The position numbers were made by a program, and so were the translations under genes. Below, one piece after another: positions 48,105 through 59,031 of a stretch of 64,000 nucleotides of DNA. Where the stretch lies: NCBI GenBank assembly GCA_013397455.1, contig VYZB01000520.1:547615-611614 (forward strand). Direction: 5' to 3'. The number at the start of each line of letters is the position of its first letter. Position 1 is the first letter of the stretch. This DNA comes from Crotophaga sulcirostris. Taxonomy: Eukaryota; Chordata; Aves; Cuculiformes; Crotophagidae. A model generated the notes under the pieces. The model did not search any database, had not been told where the DNA came from, and saw nothing but the letters and a program-made list of their open reading frames with translations.

Positions 48105-48145
48105 TAGCCTTGAACACCTCCCATCCCTGGAGGTGTTCAAGGCTA
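48105..48145. repeat. Perfect 17 bp inverted repeat (foldback) at CR1 junction
   Basis: Arms 48105-48121 (TAGCCTTGAACACCTCC) and 48129-48145 are exact reverse complements around a 7 nt loop. The right arm is genuine CR1 sequence and the left arm is its inverted copy, so the hairpin marks the 5' junction of the CR1 fragment. Confidence 0.95.
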
Positions 48146-48214
48146 GATTGCATGAGGCTTTGAGCAACCCGGTCTAGTTGAATGTGGACCTGCTCACTGC
48201 AGGGAGGCTGGAAC
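48121..48214 (+). mobile_element. CR1 internal/3' fragment with foldback 5' end
   Basis: CATCCCTGGAGGTGTTCAAG, GGCTTTGAGCAACCCGGTCT and GGAGGCTGGAACTAA correspond to consecutive conserved CR1 blocks in sense orientation. The fragment stops before the terminal octamer repeats. The sequence GGAACTAAC occurs both just upstream (48089-48097) and at the 3' end (about 48209), which may be chance because it belongs to CR1. Confidence 0.88.
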
Positions 48215-49631
48215 TAACCAAACTTAGTCTCATCTCAGCCTCAGTTTCTTACTGGAGTTTTTCAACATTCGAGGGTCCTCCTAACCCTTGTTAAGAAGGT
48301 GCAATTGTCCCTCCTTTTCCTGTCCTCCCGTCCATGCTGAACAGCATATTTCATCCATGCCTGTGCTCCACTTGTCCATGTTATTCCTCTTCTAACTTGC
48401 ACCCAACTCTTTAGCACTCATCCTAATTGTAAAGGCTAAGATATCTGGCTCAGAATCTTTCCCCAACAGTACTTGCTTCTCCTCTGTTGACAGAGCACTT
48501 GTGTTATATATTAGGGTAAATAGCTGCCATAAGTCACAGGCTTCCATCCTGATGGATGAGTGTCCTCTTGCCACTCCTGCATTTCCTTCGCACCCTTAAG
48601 GTGGCTCCTGCCTCAGCAGAGTCTCTTGAAGAATCACTGTCCTCTCTGTTGTCCTTGATGTAACAAGCACTGCTCATTTCTTGACTAGTAATATTTTGCT
48701 TGTTTTAATGAAGGAAAGCACAAAGTAGGAGAGATCTTTGACTTTGGGTTTTCTTGTTTCATTTTTCAGTTTGAACTCAGGCCCCCAGGAACACCTATCT
48801 ACAACGTGGATAAAATTCCCTGGCTTGCACAAATGGGAAATCAAACTAGCAGACTTCGCAGTTACCTATGTACTTAAATTCTATGGTCTACATAGTTTCT
48901 CTTTCTCTTTAATTATTTGTGAAGCAGAATCCTCTTCCTGCTGTGAAGAACATTGAAGGAGGAGGTGTGTATGAAGAAATGTAGTTGAAATTCTCCAGTA
49001 TAAGTCTAACCTCGCGGAGAAAGAGAGAGCATGAAACATGTAGAGCCTACTTTTTGGAGCTGAAATGGTGTCCAGCTGTGCCTGCAGAGAGAGGAAAAAT
49101 TAATGAGCTGATGTCCTACTGTGGGAGTGTGCACTGGGGATCTCTGAAATCTAGCAAAGTAGAAGAGATTTTTCTCTGTTTTGGGGTGAATCATACCTCA
49201 TAGTGCATGTTTCTCATTTTTAATGTGTTCCAGTGGAGAAACTAAACCGTGCATATTTGCTGCTGTGAAATAGTTTCTCTGCTCTAACAGAAATAAATCT
49301 TGTGACAAACTTCTTCCTCAACTGCAGCAGAACAGATGGGTGCTTTTAGGAATAGTGGCACCCTCATGTCCTCCACTCAGTCTCTGAGTGAACCACTGTC
49401 TTCCACTGGGCACAACTCGATGTTTCGAGGCAGCCAGAAGATGCTTCAGGGTAAGGTGCTCCAGAATAAAATCCTGATGGAGACAGTCCATCTGGAATCT
49501 CACCTGTTAATGGCTGGATCATGCTTTGAAACATATTTTTAATTTCTGCGCTGTAATTCTAATCTTTTGGAGAGACCCTCTTAAGCTGCACAGGTCTAAA
49601 TCATTTCTCTCTGTGGCTAACTCTCTGCAAT
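48215..49631. other. Intergenic DNA around the candidate exon
   Basis: Apart from the exon-like block at 48770-48877, this stretch has several short open frames on both strands (for example 49318-49542) with no recognisable product. No repeat family is identified. Confidence 0.5.
48770..48877 (+). CDS. Candidate terminal coding exon (unidentified)
   Basis: A strong acceptor, with a T-rich tract over 48751-48767 and CAG at 48767-48769, opens a frame of 35 codons ending in TAA at 48875-48877. The peptide starts FELRPPGTPIYNVDKIPW and ends with SRLRSYLCT. A branch-like CTTTGAC lies about 30 nt upstream. Composition is balanced and proline/charged-rich, unlike the surrounding AT-rich chance frames. 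No upstream partner exon is identified. It is phase-0 compatible with the RALYL exon ending at 10529, so an alternative RALYL 3' exon is conceivable, as is a separate gene. I do not recognise the sequence, and chance remains a real possibility. Confidence 0.3.
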   Translation, partial: FELRPPGTPIYNVDKIPWLAQMGNQTSRLRSYLCT

Positions 49632-49779
49632 CAGTTCTCCACAGGACAACTCTCCACAGGGACAACTAACGCAAACTCTACCCCTAAGCCTGACCTAATT
49701 GTAGCCCTAAGCCTAACTCTAACTTTAATGGCTCCCCACAGAGAGTTGTCCCTCAGAGAGCTGCCCTTGTGGAGCATTG
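49632..49779. repeat. Inverted repeat enclosing telomere-like CCTAA units
   Basis: The left arm (49632-49667) and right arm (49744-49779) are imperfect reverse complements of about 36 nt, sharing AGTTGTCCCT and TGTGGAG blocks. Each arm is itself an internal near-duplication (CTCCACAGGACAA / CTCCACAGGGACAA). The roughly 75 nt interior holds spaced CCTAA units (CCCCTAAGCCTGACCTAA, CCCTAAGCCTAACTCTAAC), a degenerate telomere-like motif. This may be a small non-autonomous element or a decayed interstitial telomeric sequence; it matches nothing I can name. Confidence 0.75.
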
Positions 49780-50054
49780 TCACTTCCCAGTACTGAATAT
49801 CTCAAGTATTATCAGTCTGTTCTGGAACAAAATAAAAATTAGCAGCACATGTCCGTTCATTGAGATGAGTTCTTCCCAACTGTTATAAATATTAGAAGTA
49901 CATGTGACACTGAAAGTATTAATAAATCATGCTGCTAGTTTCCTTCTTGAACAGTACAAGAGGTTGGAAGAGAATCTTGGATTTTATGGAGCTTCAAGAG
50001 TGATTCAAACAGTAAATCAGCAAAGCTTGCCTTTGTTCTTAAACCTGTTTAACT

Positions 50055-50913
50055 AAGCTGGGTGGCAGTGTTGATCTGCTTGAAGGAACGGAGACTCTGC
50101 AGGGGGATCTGGACAGGCTGGCTGGATGGGCTGAAACAAAGGGGTTGAGGTTCAACAAGACCAAGTGCCAAGTCCTACACTTGGGACACAACAACCCCAT
50201 GCAGCGTTACAGATCTGGGAGAGAATGGCTGGAGAGCTGCCTGGCAGTGAAGGACCTGGGGGTGTTAATTGACAGCCGGATGAATATGAGCCAGTAGTGG
50301 CCCAGGTGGTCAAGAAGGCCAATGGCATCTTGGTCTGTATCAGAAACAGCGTGGCCAGCAGGACCAGAGCAGTGATGGTGCCCCTGTACTCAGCACTGGT
50401 GAGGCCGCACCTCGAGTGCTGTGTGCAGTTCTGGGCCCCTCACTACAAGAAGGACACTGAGGTGCTGGCGTGAGTCCAGAGAAGGGCAACGAGGCTGGTG
50501 AAGGGGCTGGAGAACAAGTGTTATGGTGAGCGGCTGAGGGAACTGGAGTTGTTCAGCTTAGAGAAGAGGAGGTTGAAGGGAGACTTCATCACTGTCTACA
50601 ACTGCCTGAAAGGAGGTTGTGGTGAGGCGAGTGTTGGTCTCTTCTCCCAAGTGACAGGTGATAGGACGAGGGGAAATGGCCTCAAGTTGTGTCAGGGGAG
50701 GTTCAGACTAGACATTAGGAAAAATGTCTTCACTGAAAGGGTGGGCAGACACTGGCACAACTGCTCAGGGAGGTGGTTGAGTCACCATCCCTGGAGGTGT
50801 TTAAAAGATGGGTAGCAGAGTTCCTCAGGGATACGGTTTAGTAAGTGGACCGGTACGGCTGGACTCGATGATCTCACAGGTCTTCTCCAACCCAATGATT
50901 CTAAGATTCTATG
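50055..50913 (+). mobile_element. CR1 LINE, 5'-truncated, about 860 bp, sense
   Basis: The copy begins inside the reverse-transcriptase region just after the palm motif (GGTGGCAGTGTTGATCTGCT) and runs to the CR1 3' end, finishing in two degenerate terminal octamers (TGATTCTAAGATTCTATG). The frame is broken by a TAG at about 50296, a TGA at about 50471 and later shifts. A residual frame at 50498-50815 shows [18 protein letters not shown] and [16 protein letters not shown]. It is the same CR1 subfamily as the copy at 31854-33098 but in the opposite orientation. Confidence 0.95.
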
Positions 50914-53900
50914 TATACAGACCCACAAGTGGGGAATGGAACCAGACCACCCCAATAGATGTAGGCTAACCTGGAATCACTGGAAACAATTGTCTGTTGA
51001 TTTACATCAGCAGAAGTTACAGTCCATATTATTTAAATTATATGCAAGCAAATGGCCTGTGGCTTGTAATTTTGCATATTGTGTTGTAAAATAATATGTT
51101 TTATCAAGAAGCCAAGGTCCTGATTCACAAAGCACTCGAGTTCTCAAGTGCCACTGACTTAAACAACTGAGACAGAGAGAAACAGGCTTATTGAATAGTG
51201 CATTTTAAGGAAAAAAAGGTCTCTATTATAATTCTTCTTTCTCTAAATCCTCCACAATCTTAACTGTGGCTGAGAGATTTAAAATAAGATTATATCAGGT
51301 TTCATCCAGCAAGGCTTCCAATTAGTTTTTAAGGCAATACTCATATTTTTACTGTACCAGGAGAAGCAGCAAAATTTATGGATCATTAGGCCAGTAAAGC
51401 TGAGAGGAAAGTAGTTGCAGTTACTTTAGACAAGAAATGAATGCACCTATTTTTCTCAGATTTTTATGTTCTGAGTTTATACTATATGTCACTGCCTCCA
51501 TAATTCTGAAAACCACTACTTTTAAAAAGTTTTATTTTTTCCACTGTTAAATCTCTAGCACTGTTTGAAGCGAAGGATTGTTACAACACAGAAAACAAAT
51601 AAATGATTATCACGTTACCTCCCTGGATTCTTTTATTTTTGCATTTATTTGAGGCTTTCTGAAAACTGCTACTATCTTTCAGGGAAAATTATAACACATG
51701 ATCTGAAAATGTCTATATGTCTATTACCATAAAGTAATCCCATTTTCTTCAGCATAATATGAAGTTAGAAATCATAACTCCAGCTTCGACATAAAACATT
51801 ACACTAGCTTTATTAATTTAAAATAGATTAGGAACATTGATTAGCCAACTAAAGATTCCTAATTGTACGCTATTCTACTTAAGACTCTAAAATATGCATG
51901 CTGTACGAAATGCCCCTGGGCTGCTGTATCCACATAACCCCAATACATACTTCTCCTGGGCCCACCTGTGAGTTCAGCACCATCATCCTGAGCAGTCACT
52001 TTGGCATCAAGGATGTCAGGCTGACTACATATGCAAGAGTTTTGCATAACTAAGGCCCAGTTTAGTAATTCTTGAGACTGCCAGTTTTTACATGTTTTCT
52101 CTCACTACTTTATGGAATGTCTTGCAACTGATAGGAAACTTAGTAAGACACGAGTACAGCAGACTGAGGCAGCTACTTAAAAAATCAGATTTTATATGTG
52201 ATGATTTAATATTCCCAAATTTTCCATTTTTTGTTTTTAGAATATCAAAATCATATAACCTTTTTGGGTTTTTTTACCTCTGGTCATCAAAATAAGTCAG
52301 TTTTATTTAAGTGTCTTTCTCTCTTTCTCTGTAGTAGTATTTTGACAGCCAGTCTGATCTCTTCAGTGCCAATACTGCTATGTCTTCCTTTTATCTTAGT
52401 AAGTGTCACCGGTTTTGTAAAGGAATTTCGCTTTCACCTCATGGACCCCAATATGAAGAATATGAAACATCCCAGACATAAAGCTGACAGCTGAAACCTC
52501 TGGAAATTATTCCAATTACTGAAGAGAGAACTGGAAAAAAACCCAGCATTTCCCTATGATGATCTATAATTTTGTTAAAATTATATGCATTATGATGACA
52601 TTTTCAACATAGCATTTGCATGTCTAATAATTCAGAAGAATCTATTCCCATAGACCTGTCTCGCAATTTATCAGGACTGCACACATTTCTACATAAAAAA
52701 ATCAAGAGTTTAATTTTAGAACGTGCTTTGTATGTGAACCCTGAGCGTGTTGCCATTTTCGTTTATGTGTTTTACTAGGTATTCATAAAAAGATTGCCTA
52801 TAGCTTCCAGGCAAGAAGCAGTGTGATGCTACTGCAGCAAACCTACAAGTAATTTGACTCACCAACAAGTAGTTTGACTCATAGAATTGTTATTTCTCTA
52901 GGAGATGTTCTTGGAAGGGAGCAAATTAAGCCAGGTTACAATATACACTCTTCAGTTTACATACATTTCCCACTCTGTGGGAAACTGGGAAACATACAGC
53001 AAAGTCAAGATTTCTTTCTTCTGCCAGCACACATAGGAATGAGAGTTAGTGAAGTGTCAGATACCGTAGGCCAAAACACTGCTTTTAAAAATGCAATCTG
53101 GTGGAAGGGAGGATGGTTCCTTATGCTAATTTACTCCCTGCAAATCACAGCCATTGTTTAAACCCTTCATGCCTCTGCCACCTACAAGCTGCACTCTCAA
53201 GTTCTGAATCTTTTATGTTTTTATTTTCCATAGAGTGATTATAGATCATATTCAGAATGAAATATAAGAGAAATAAGTTAGCCTTCACAATACATTGAAC
53301 CATGCTGACCATTGGTGAAACAGCGACACCCAACTGTCCTTCTTTGCTGTCCACTCATTAGCTTAATTATCACAAGATATCTTGTGAGGCCAGTAAGAAT
53401 CCACATCAAGATGCATTTGATTCAGTTCATTTTCCTTACATCCTTGCCTCCCCAGTTAGATTTGGCAAAAAAACCCAGCAACTGTCATTTAGTTTCATAC
53501 AAAACTCTAGCTAATTTCTTCTCTAATTTATCTTTGAGTATTTTTAACGAGCACTGAAACAGTATAGTCAAATGAATTGAGCATACATAAATGTTTAAAT
53601 CGAGAAAATATCAACCCATATATCAATGGCCTTTAATTTCCTATGATAACAAAGTCATTCCCTGATGTTGGACTGATAACATTGTGAACAGCAAAAAATT
53701 GAATCCAATCAAACTACATTTTAACATTTCTTTTTCTCATTAGTGGATATCCATAAAACCACTCCTGCATTCAGCAGTAGGTTTCCCTCACAAATTGAGA
53801 GGAATAAAATGCTGGATTTCAACCTGCTTATTTTTGCTTTGAGCTAAAATTAGACCATCTAAGCTCTGGTAAATTTGTGAAAACAGTGAGATGGTTGCTT

Positions 53901-56900
53901 TTTTTTTCTTTCCAGTAGATCCAAGAAAACATTTCAAAATTACAATAAATATGAAGCAACATTTTGAGGAAGGAGAACTCTTGACTAATCAAAATAATTC
54001 TGAACTGGTATGCTAGTAATCATGACATGATCTCTGTAGTTTCCATTCCTTTTAAAAAGCTTAGTTTAACTAAAAAAAAGGAAGATGCAGAAAGACAGGG
54101 AGGTTTCAGGGACAAGTGGATCCCAGGTAGCACTCATAAAAGCAAAGCAACTTTATGCCCTAGACATAGTGGGGATAATTTTTCATTTAATTTTTCACAG
54201 AAGACCTGCTTTCCTCCTTGAGGATATGGACCAAGGCTTTCAGCACTCAGAAGAGCGCCCCAGTTCCTGAGCTCTAGGATTTTAGGAAATAAGATTCAAG
54301 CTCAGCTTGCCCTGGATACAGAGGACAGAGCACAAATTTGTAAGGCACCAGCTGGAGGTTTCGGGGCCATTTTTCCCACAACCCACAAGAAGGGTATTAA
54401 TTGACTGGCTATAAGGCATAAGTGTTTGTTGTCGTGCTCTGAAGAGCTTCTGCTGAATCACAGTCCTGATAAGTGCAGTAAGCCAACAAAGATGGTTCAG
54501 GCAAACAAAAAAAATATTACCAAGCATGTAGTTTAAGATAGTACATGTAGAAATCATCTATCTCACATTCCTTGTAAATAGATCAGATATTTCTTTGGTT
54601 GGTGAGAAGTAAAGGTGTATATATATTCATTTGTATTTTATACTTTCAAAGTTCTGATGCTGCAGAAAATGATGTCGTTTATGGAAGCATCAATGGTCTG
54701 GGAAATTTTACTACTTTGGCCTTTTCAAAGACTGAAAAGAAATAAGGAATTATTTTTTTTAAGCAAATTGGAAACCCCGTAACTTCTAACTAAAATAAGG
54801 CAGCAAGAAGCACTAAATTGAATCTGTTCTGTGGCAAAGTCCAAGACAGACAATACAGACAACTAGAGAAATTAAGCCAATTGTCTCATGTAAACAAAGA
54901 CTATGTTTATGAAGCTGGAAATGAAAGACAATTAAAAAGAAAGAATAGACACTTGGAGTTTGGGGGTTTTCTTTGTATCTGACATAAACTCTTTCCAAAT
55001 TAAGGTAACATTAACTTTCCTCTTGGTTGATAAATGGATTTTTTTAAATTAATTTTTTCTAATGTCTTTTTCCCTATAGACATCGGGTAAAAATCTGTGC
55101 AGTTAGAGTACCATAGTAAAAACTTGTTTATTTTCCTGAAGTTTAGGAAACATTATGTAAGGACTTCCATTGGTTTTAGAATTGTATTAATATATTTAAG
55201 GAGTAATCTTTCCTCTTTGGCCATAAAGGAAAAAAGTTTTTGTAAATCTGACTGCTTTGGCCTTGAACCTTTGATTTCACTCTTCTTAAATACACACACT
55301 TTAATCATAACATCTAAAGAATGGTATGATTACCTCTACTTCATAAGATTGCCAGACAGATTTTTTTGTGTGTTCAGTACCACTGACTGAAGTTCAAGGA
55401 ACCATTCCACATTGGTAGAATGAATCTAATTAATTTTCAAAAAAAAAGCTCTGTTTACAGCTGTTATTATACTGTTCTTTACATCTCTTCTTGAGCTCAT
55501 CAAGTGCGGCTTTTCCCAGTTCAAGTAAGCTCTGACACTTCCTCTTGAAAAGTAAACTATATATTTTATCATCTGAACTCTTTGTTACCCATCACTACAG
55601 TACTCTTCCTACTGTAAAATGTTAGAGGATATGAGTAAATAATAATAAAATATACTACACACAACTGAAGTATAAAAAATCCTTCGGATGTCATAGTTAT
55701 TTAATCAGAGAACAGTCTGCAAATAAATTATTTATTCATGAAGCCTGCATATTAATGCCATCATGCAGGCATTGTAAAATACAAATATTAAAATGATACA
55801 GAAATGGTGATGCAGAAAAGTACTTATTTAACTGCAGACAAATCCCAAGACAACACTCTGAGAGTTTTAAAAATGTTTTATATCACCATAAAAACTCTGC
55901 AGAGCATAAGGTATTTCTTTGGCTACAGTGAACCATGAATAATATTGCAGAAATGCTTAATTTCGTTTAATAGCATTGAGATGTGCATTTCATATAGGAG
56001 ATAGCCTGACTGCTTAGAAAATTTGATTCACAGCAGTCCCCAGTGAAACTGGTCAAATAATCTATTGTGAATAAAATCTATTGTAAATTCAGCCATTTCT
56101 CATAGAATAATTACCCATGAATAACTTTTTTCATTATTCAGCCATCTAAAGACCACAGTATATTTATTTCTGAGGAAGGTACCAAATGATTTGAGAAACT
56201 TTTGAGTGAAGAGTTACAAGGCTTCACTTAAACTTTGCATTCATTTAGGCATGCCACTGTGACTGAATACTGAATTTTATAATATACGGCACATACATAA
56301 ATTAGAGAAGCTCCCATAAATTTGATCAGACTATTAAGAACAATCTTCAGGAAAAGATTTGAGTTTGAAAAATCCACAACAATTAAGAAAATGACATAAG
56401 CAAAAAGAAATTTTGGGGGACACTCTATAATGGCAGCTGATGGCCTCCGGTCTACAGCATCACGGATTGTATAAACTGTCCAGTCAAGAGATGCTGTGCC
56501 ATCCAATTCCCTTTGCCGCATTTCCAGTTTCATGAACATTTAGTGGTATAAATGTAAAAAGAGTTACTGTGGAGTGAAAAGTGGTTTTGTTCCATATTTG
56601 AATGACATGAAGAAACGTTTTTGCAGAAGACCATGAGAATGGCAAGCACCTTCATCTCTGCTTTCCTTGGGAATAGGCAAAGCTTTACTTCACTCAGAGT
56701 AGAAGTTATCTATGTTGACTGGATATTAAGATTTGACACAATTGTTAATCTGTTTCTCCATCCTGCCATGAAAAAGGGATCTGACCCTCAGCACTGGTTC
56801 CTTTGTCAAAGTATAAAACCCACTCCAAAGGATACGTCCAAATTTCTCCTATAACCAATAGAGACAAATAGATCATCCAGGAGATGATTCACCCAAGACA

Positions 56901-58849
56901 GCTATCAGAAAGCATTTTTCTCCATTCAGTAAAGTAGCTGTCTAAAAGAAGATTTCATACTTCATTCTCAACTTCTATAATAGGTGGCTGAAAGCAGGTG
57001 AGACAATTGCTACCCTTGGTTTGTATATTTCCTTTGGAAAAGTGAGCAGAGCAGTGCTCTACTTATGATAATGGAGATGTATTTTTCTCAGCCTTATGTG
57101 TTAGAGGTATGCTTTGTTATAAGAAAGTACTCAGTAAAAAGCAGCAGGTTGAATCCACGTCTCCTATACTCACATTGAGTATCACAGCTGCTGAACCACT
57201 AGGTATCTGGGGAAGGTGTTATTTTGATGTGTTTCGTTTTTTCAGGTTTGTTCCTTTGACCAATTTCAGTCCATGAAATAGATATTTTCCAACAATCATC
57301 ATTAGCAAGAAAAAAATCTCACTCTTCTTACTAGTAAATGCTTGCATTTAAGAAACTATGTTTACTAATGTATTCAGTCTGCAAGTCCAATTATAGCTTT
57401 TTACTAACAGTATCATTCCTTTTTGGTTGGATCCTCCTCATCACTTGCCATTTCAGTCTCATAGAATAACTGTCTATCTATATGCCTCTGAGATATACAT
57501 CACTGTCTTCTCTTTAGATTGTGCATAATGTCCTTAAAATTAGAACAAGACCAGCACACATAGAAAATATAGAAAACCTAGTGATTTTCTGAACTATGTA
57601 CAGATGACTGGCAAGCATCCCACATTATATTTTCCTTTTAAGCGTTCTTTTCCCCATTTATCTCTGAAAGCAGCCTTCATAATTCAGGGAATGCCTTTAC
57701 ATATTTTCTTTATTTTTCATAACTTTCAGAGATAAGTTGACCCTTAAGCACCTTTTGCCTCCTTCCAAAGCCATGGAAACCATTGGTTGCCCTATTTCTA
57801 GGAAGCACAGGATACTGCTGCAGCAGACTTATCTACAGATTACTGTAAGCACACTTCTTTCATTTGAAAAAGTTATTCAGTTTTTCCTATGTAAATCAGC
57901 AGCTAGAACTAAAAGCGATTAGACATGAAAAGAAAAAGAAAAAAACCCACATGGATTGATGTCTTAATCTTTTCAAACTACAGTACCAGAAAGCTGGTGA
58001 TAAATGATATTTTTCAAACCATAATAAAATTAACAACGATTTCACTTCATGGTAGGTGAACATCCTCCCTGCTTATTTCATAGAAGGAAAACTGGAAATT
58101 CAGATTATTTAGAGTTTAAGTGTTTCAAATATAGCAAGAAACGAGCACAGTCATATTTATAGAGATAATATTGTTCCTTCGAATGTGTCAGTTTTCGTCT
58201 CTTGTTGACAAATGTATTTTATCACAATGCTTACAATTGCTACAGAACATTTATTAAGACATGTTTTATTCCCTTAATTACGTCCACAAGGCATACATTT
58301 ATAGGAACAGAACTGGAGAAAGCATTTCTTCCTGAATTTATGAACTCGTGGTTGACACTTTAATTTCTATAGAACACTATCAATACCTCACAATGCAACA
58401 GGAATCATTAAGACAAAGAAAATGAGATGAACTGACAGAGAGCCCCAAACTGTCTGAAATTTTAACTGAATGCTATTAACTAAGGCTATTAGCCAAGTTC
58501 ACGGAAGTTTTGGGGCTGTCTGCTGTTTTGCACAACATTGTCTTGCACTGTGTGTGCTAAAAAATTTGGTTCTTCACTAGATAAAACTGTTTATATGGTC
58601 TTTGATGTAACTGATAAAAAGAAACTAATGGTGTGTTGCATAACTGTGAATTAGGGAATGTAGCTGTTAAATTAACAAGTGTTCACAGTCATGCTGTAGT
58701 TTCTCTGGAAAAAATGTCACAGGAGTTCCTTCCTTATTCAATAATTTGGTTGCAATCTAAACTCTGTTTGAGGATCTGTGTCTATGATGTACAGAACATT
58801 TTCTGTGCCCTTTAGAAAAAGATGAAGGAGCTTGGGGTTTATTGAAGGA
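50914..58849. other. Intergenic DNA, no gene recognised
   Basis: AT-rich DNA without a recognisable repeat or gene. A 103-codon - strand open frame at 56228-56539 follows an acceptor-like CTCCACAG and contains two hydrophobic stretches (see findings). Other frames look like chance. Confidence 0.6.
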
Positions 58850-59031
58850 ATACCACCCCTGCCATTGGCAAGACACCTTCCACTAGAACAAGATGCTCAA
58901 AGACCCATCCAGCCTGGCTTTGAAGATTTCCAGGGATGGGGCATCCATGACTTCTCTGGACAACCTGTTCCAGTGCCTCATCACTCTAATGCATTTGCTT
59001 TCTTGTTTCTTTTTAATACTTTTCCCTAATG
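58850..59031 (-). mobile_element. CR1 LINE fragment, antisense
   Basis: The + strand contains ACCACCCCTGCCATTGGCAA, GATGCTCAAAGACCCATCCA, TTCCAGGGATGGGGCATCCA and CAACCTGTTCCAGTGCCTCA, consecutive conserved CR1 blocks in reverse complement. Both ends are truncated and there are no terminal octamers. The 79-codon - strand frame across it is residual. Confidence 0.92.

Noticed and set aside
49681..49735. CCTAA-type units as a true interstitial telomere array
   Set aside because: The units are few, irregular and interrupted. They are better described as the core of the inverted-repeat block than as a telomeric array.
57140..57165. GGTTGAATCC resembling a tRNA T-arm
   Set aside because: It lacks the invariant C of the T-loop consensus, and no A-box, anticodon stem or acceptor stem surrounds it.
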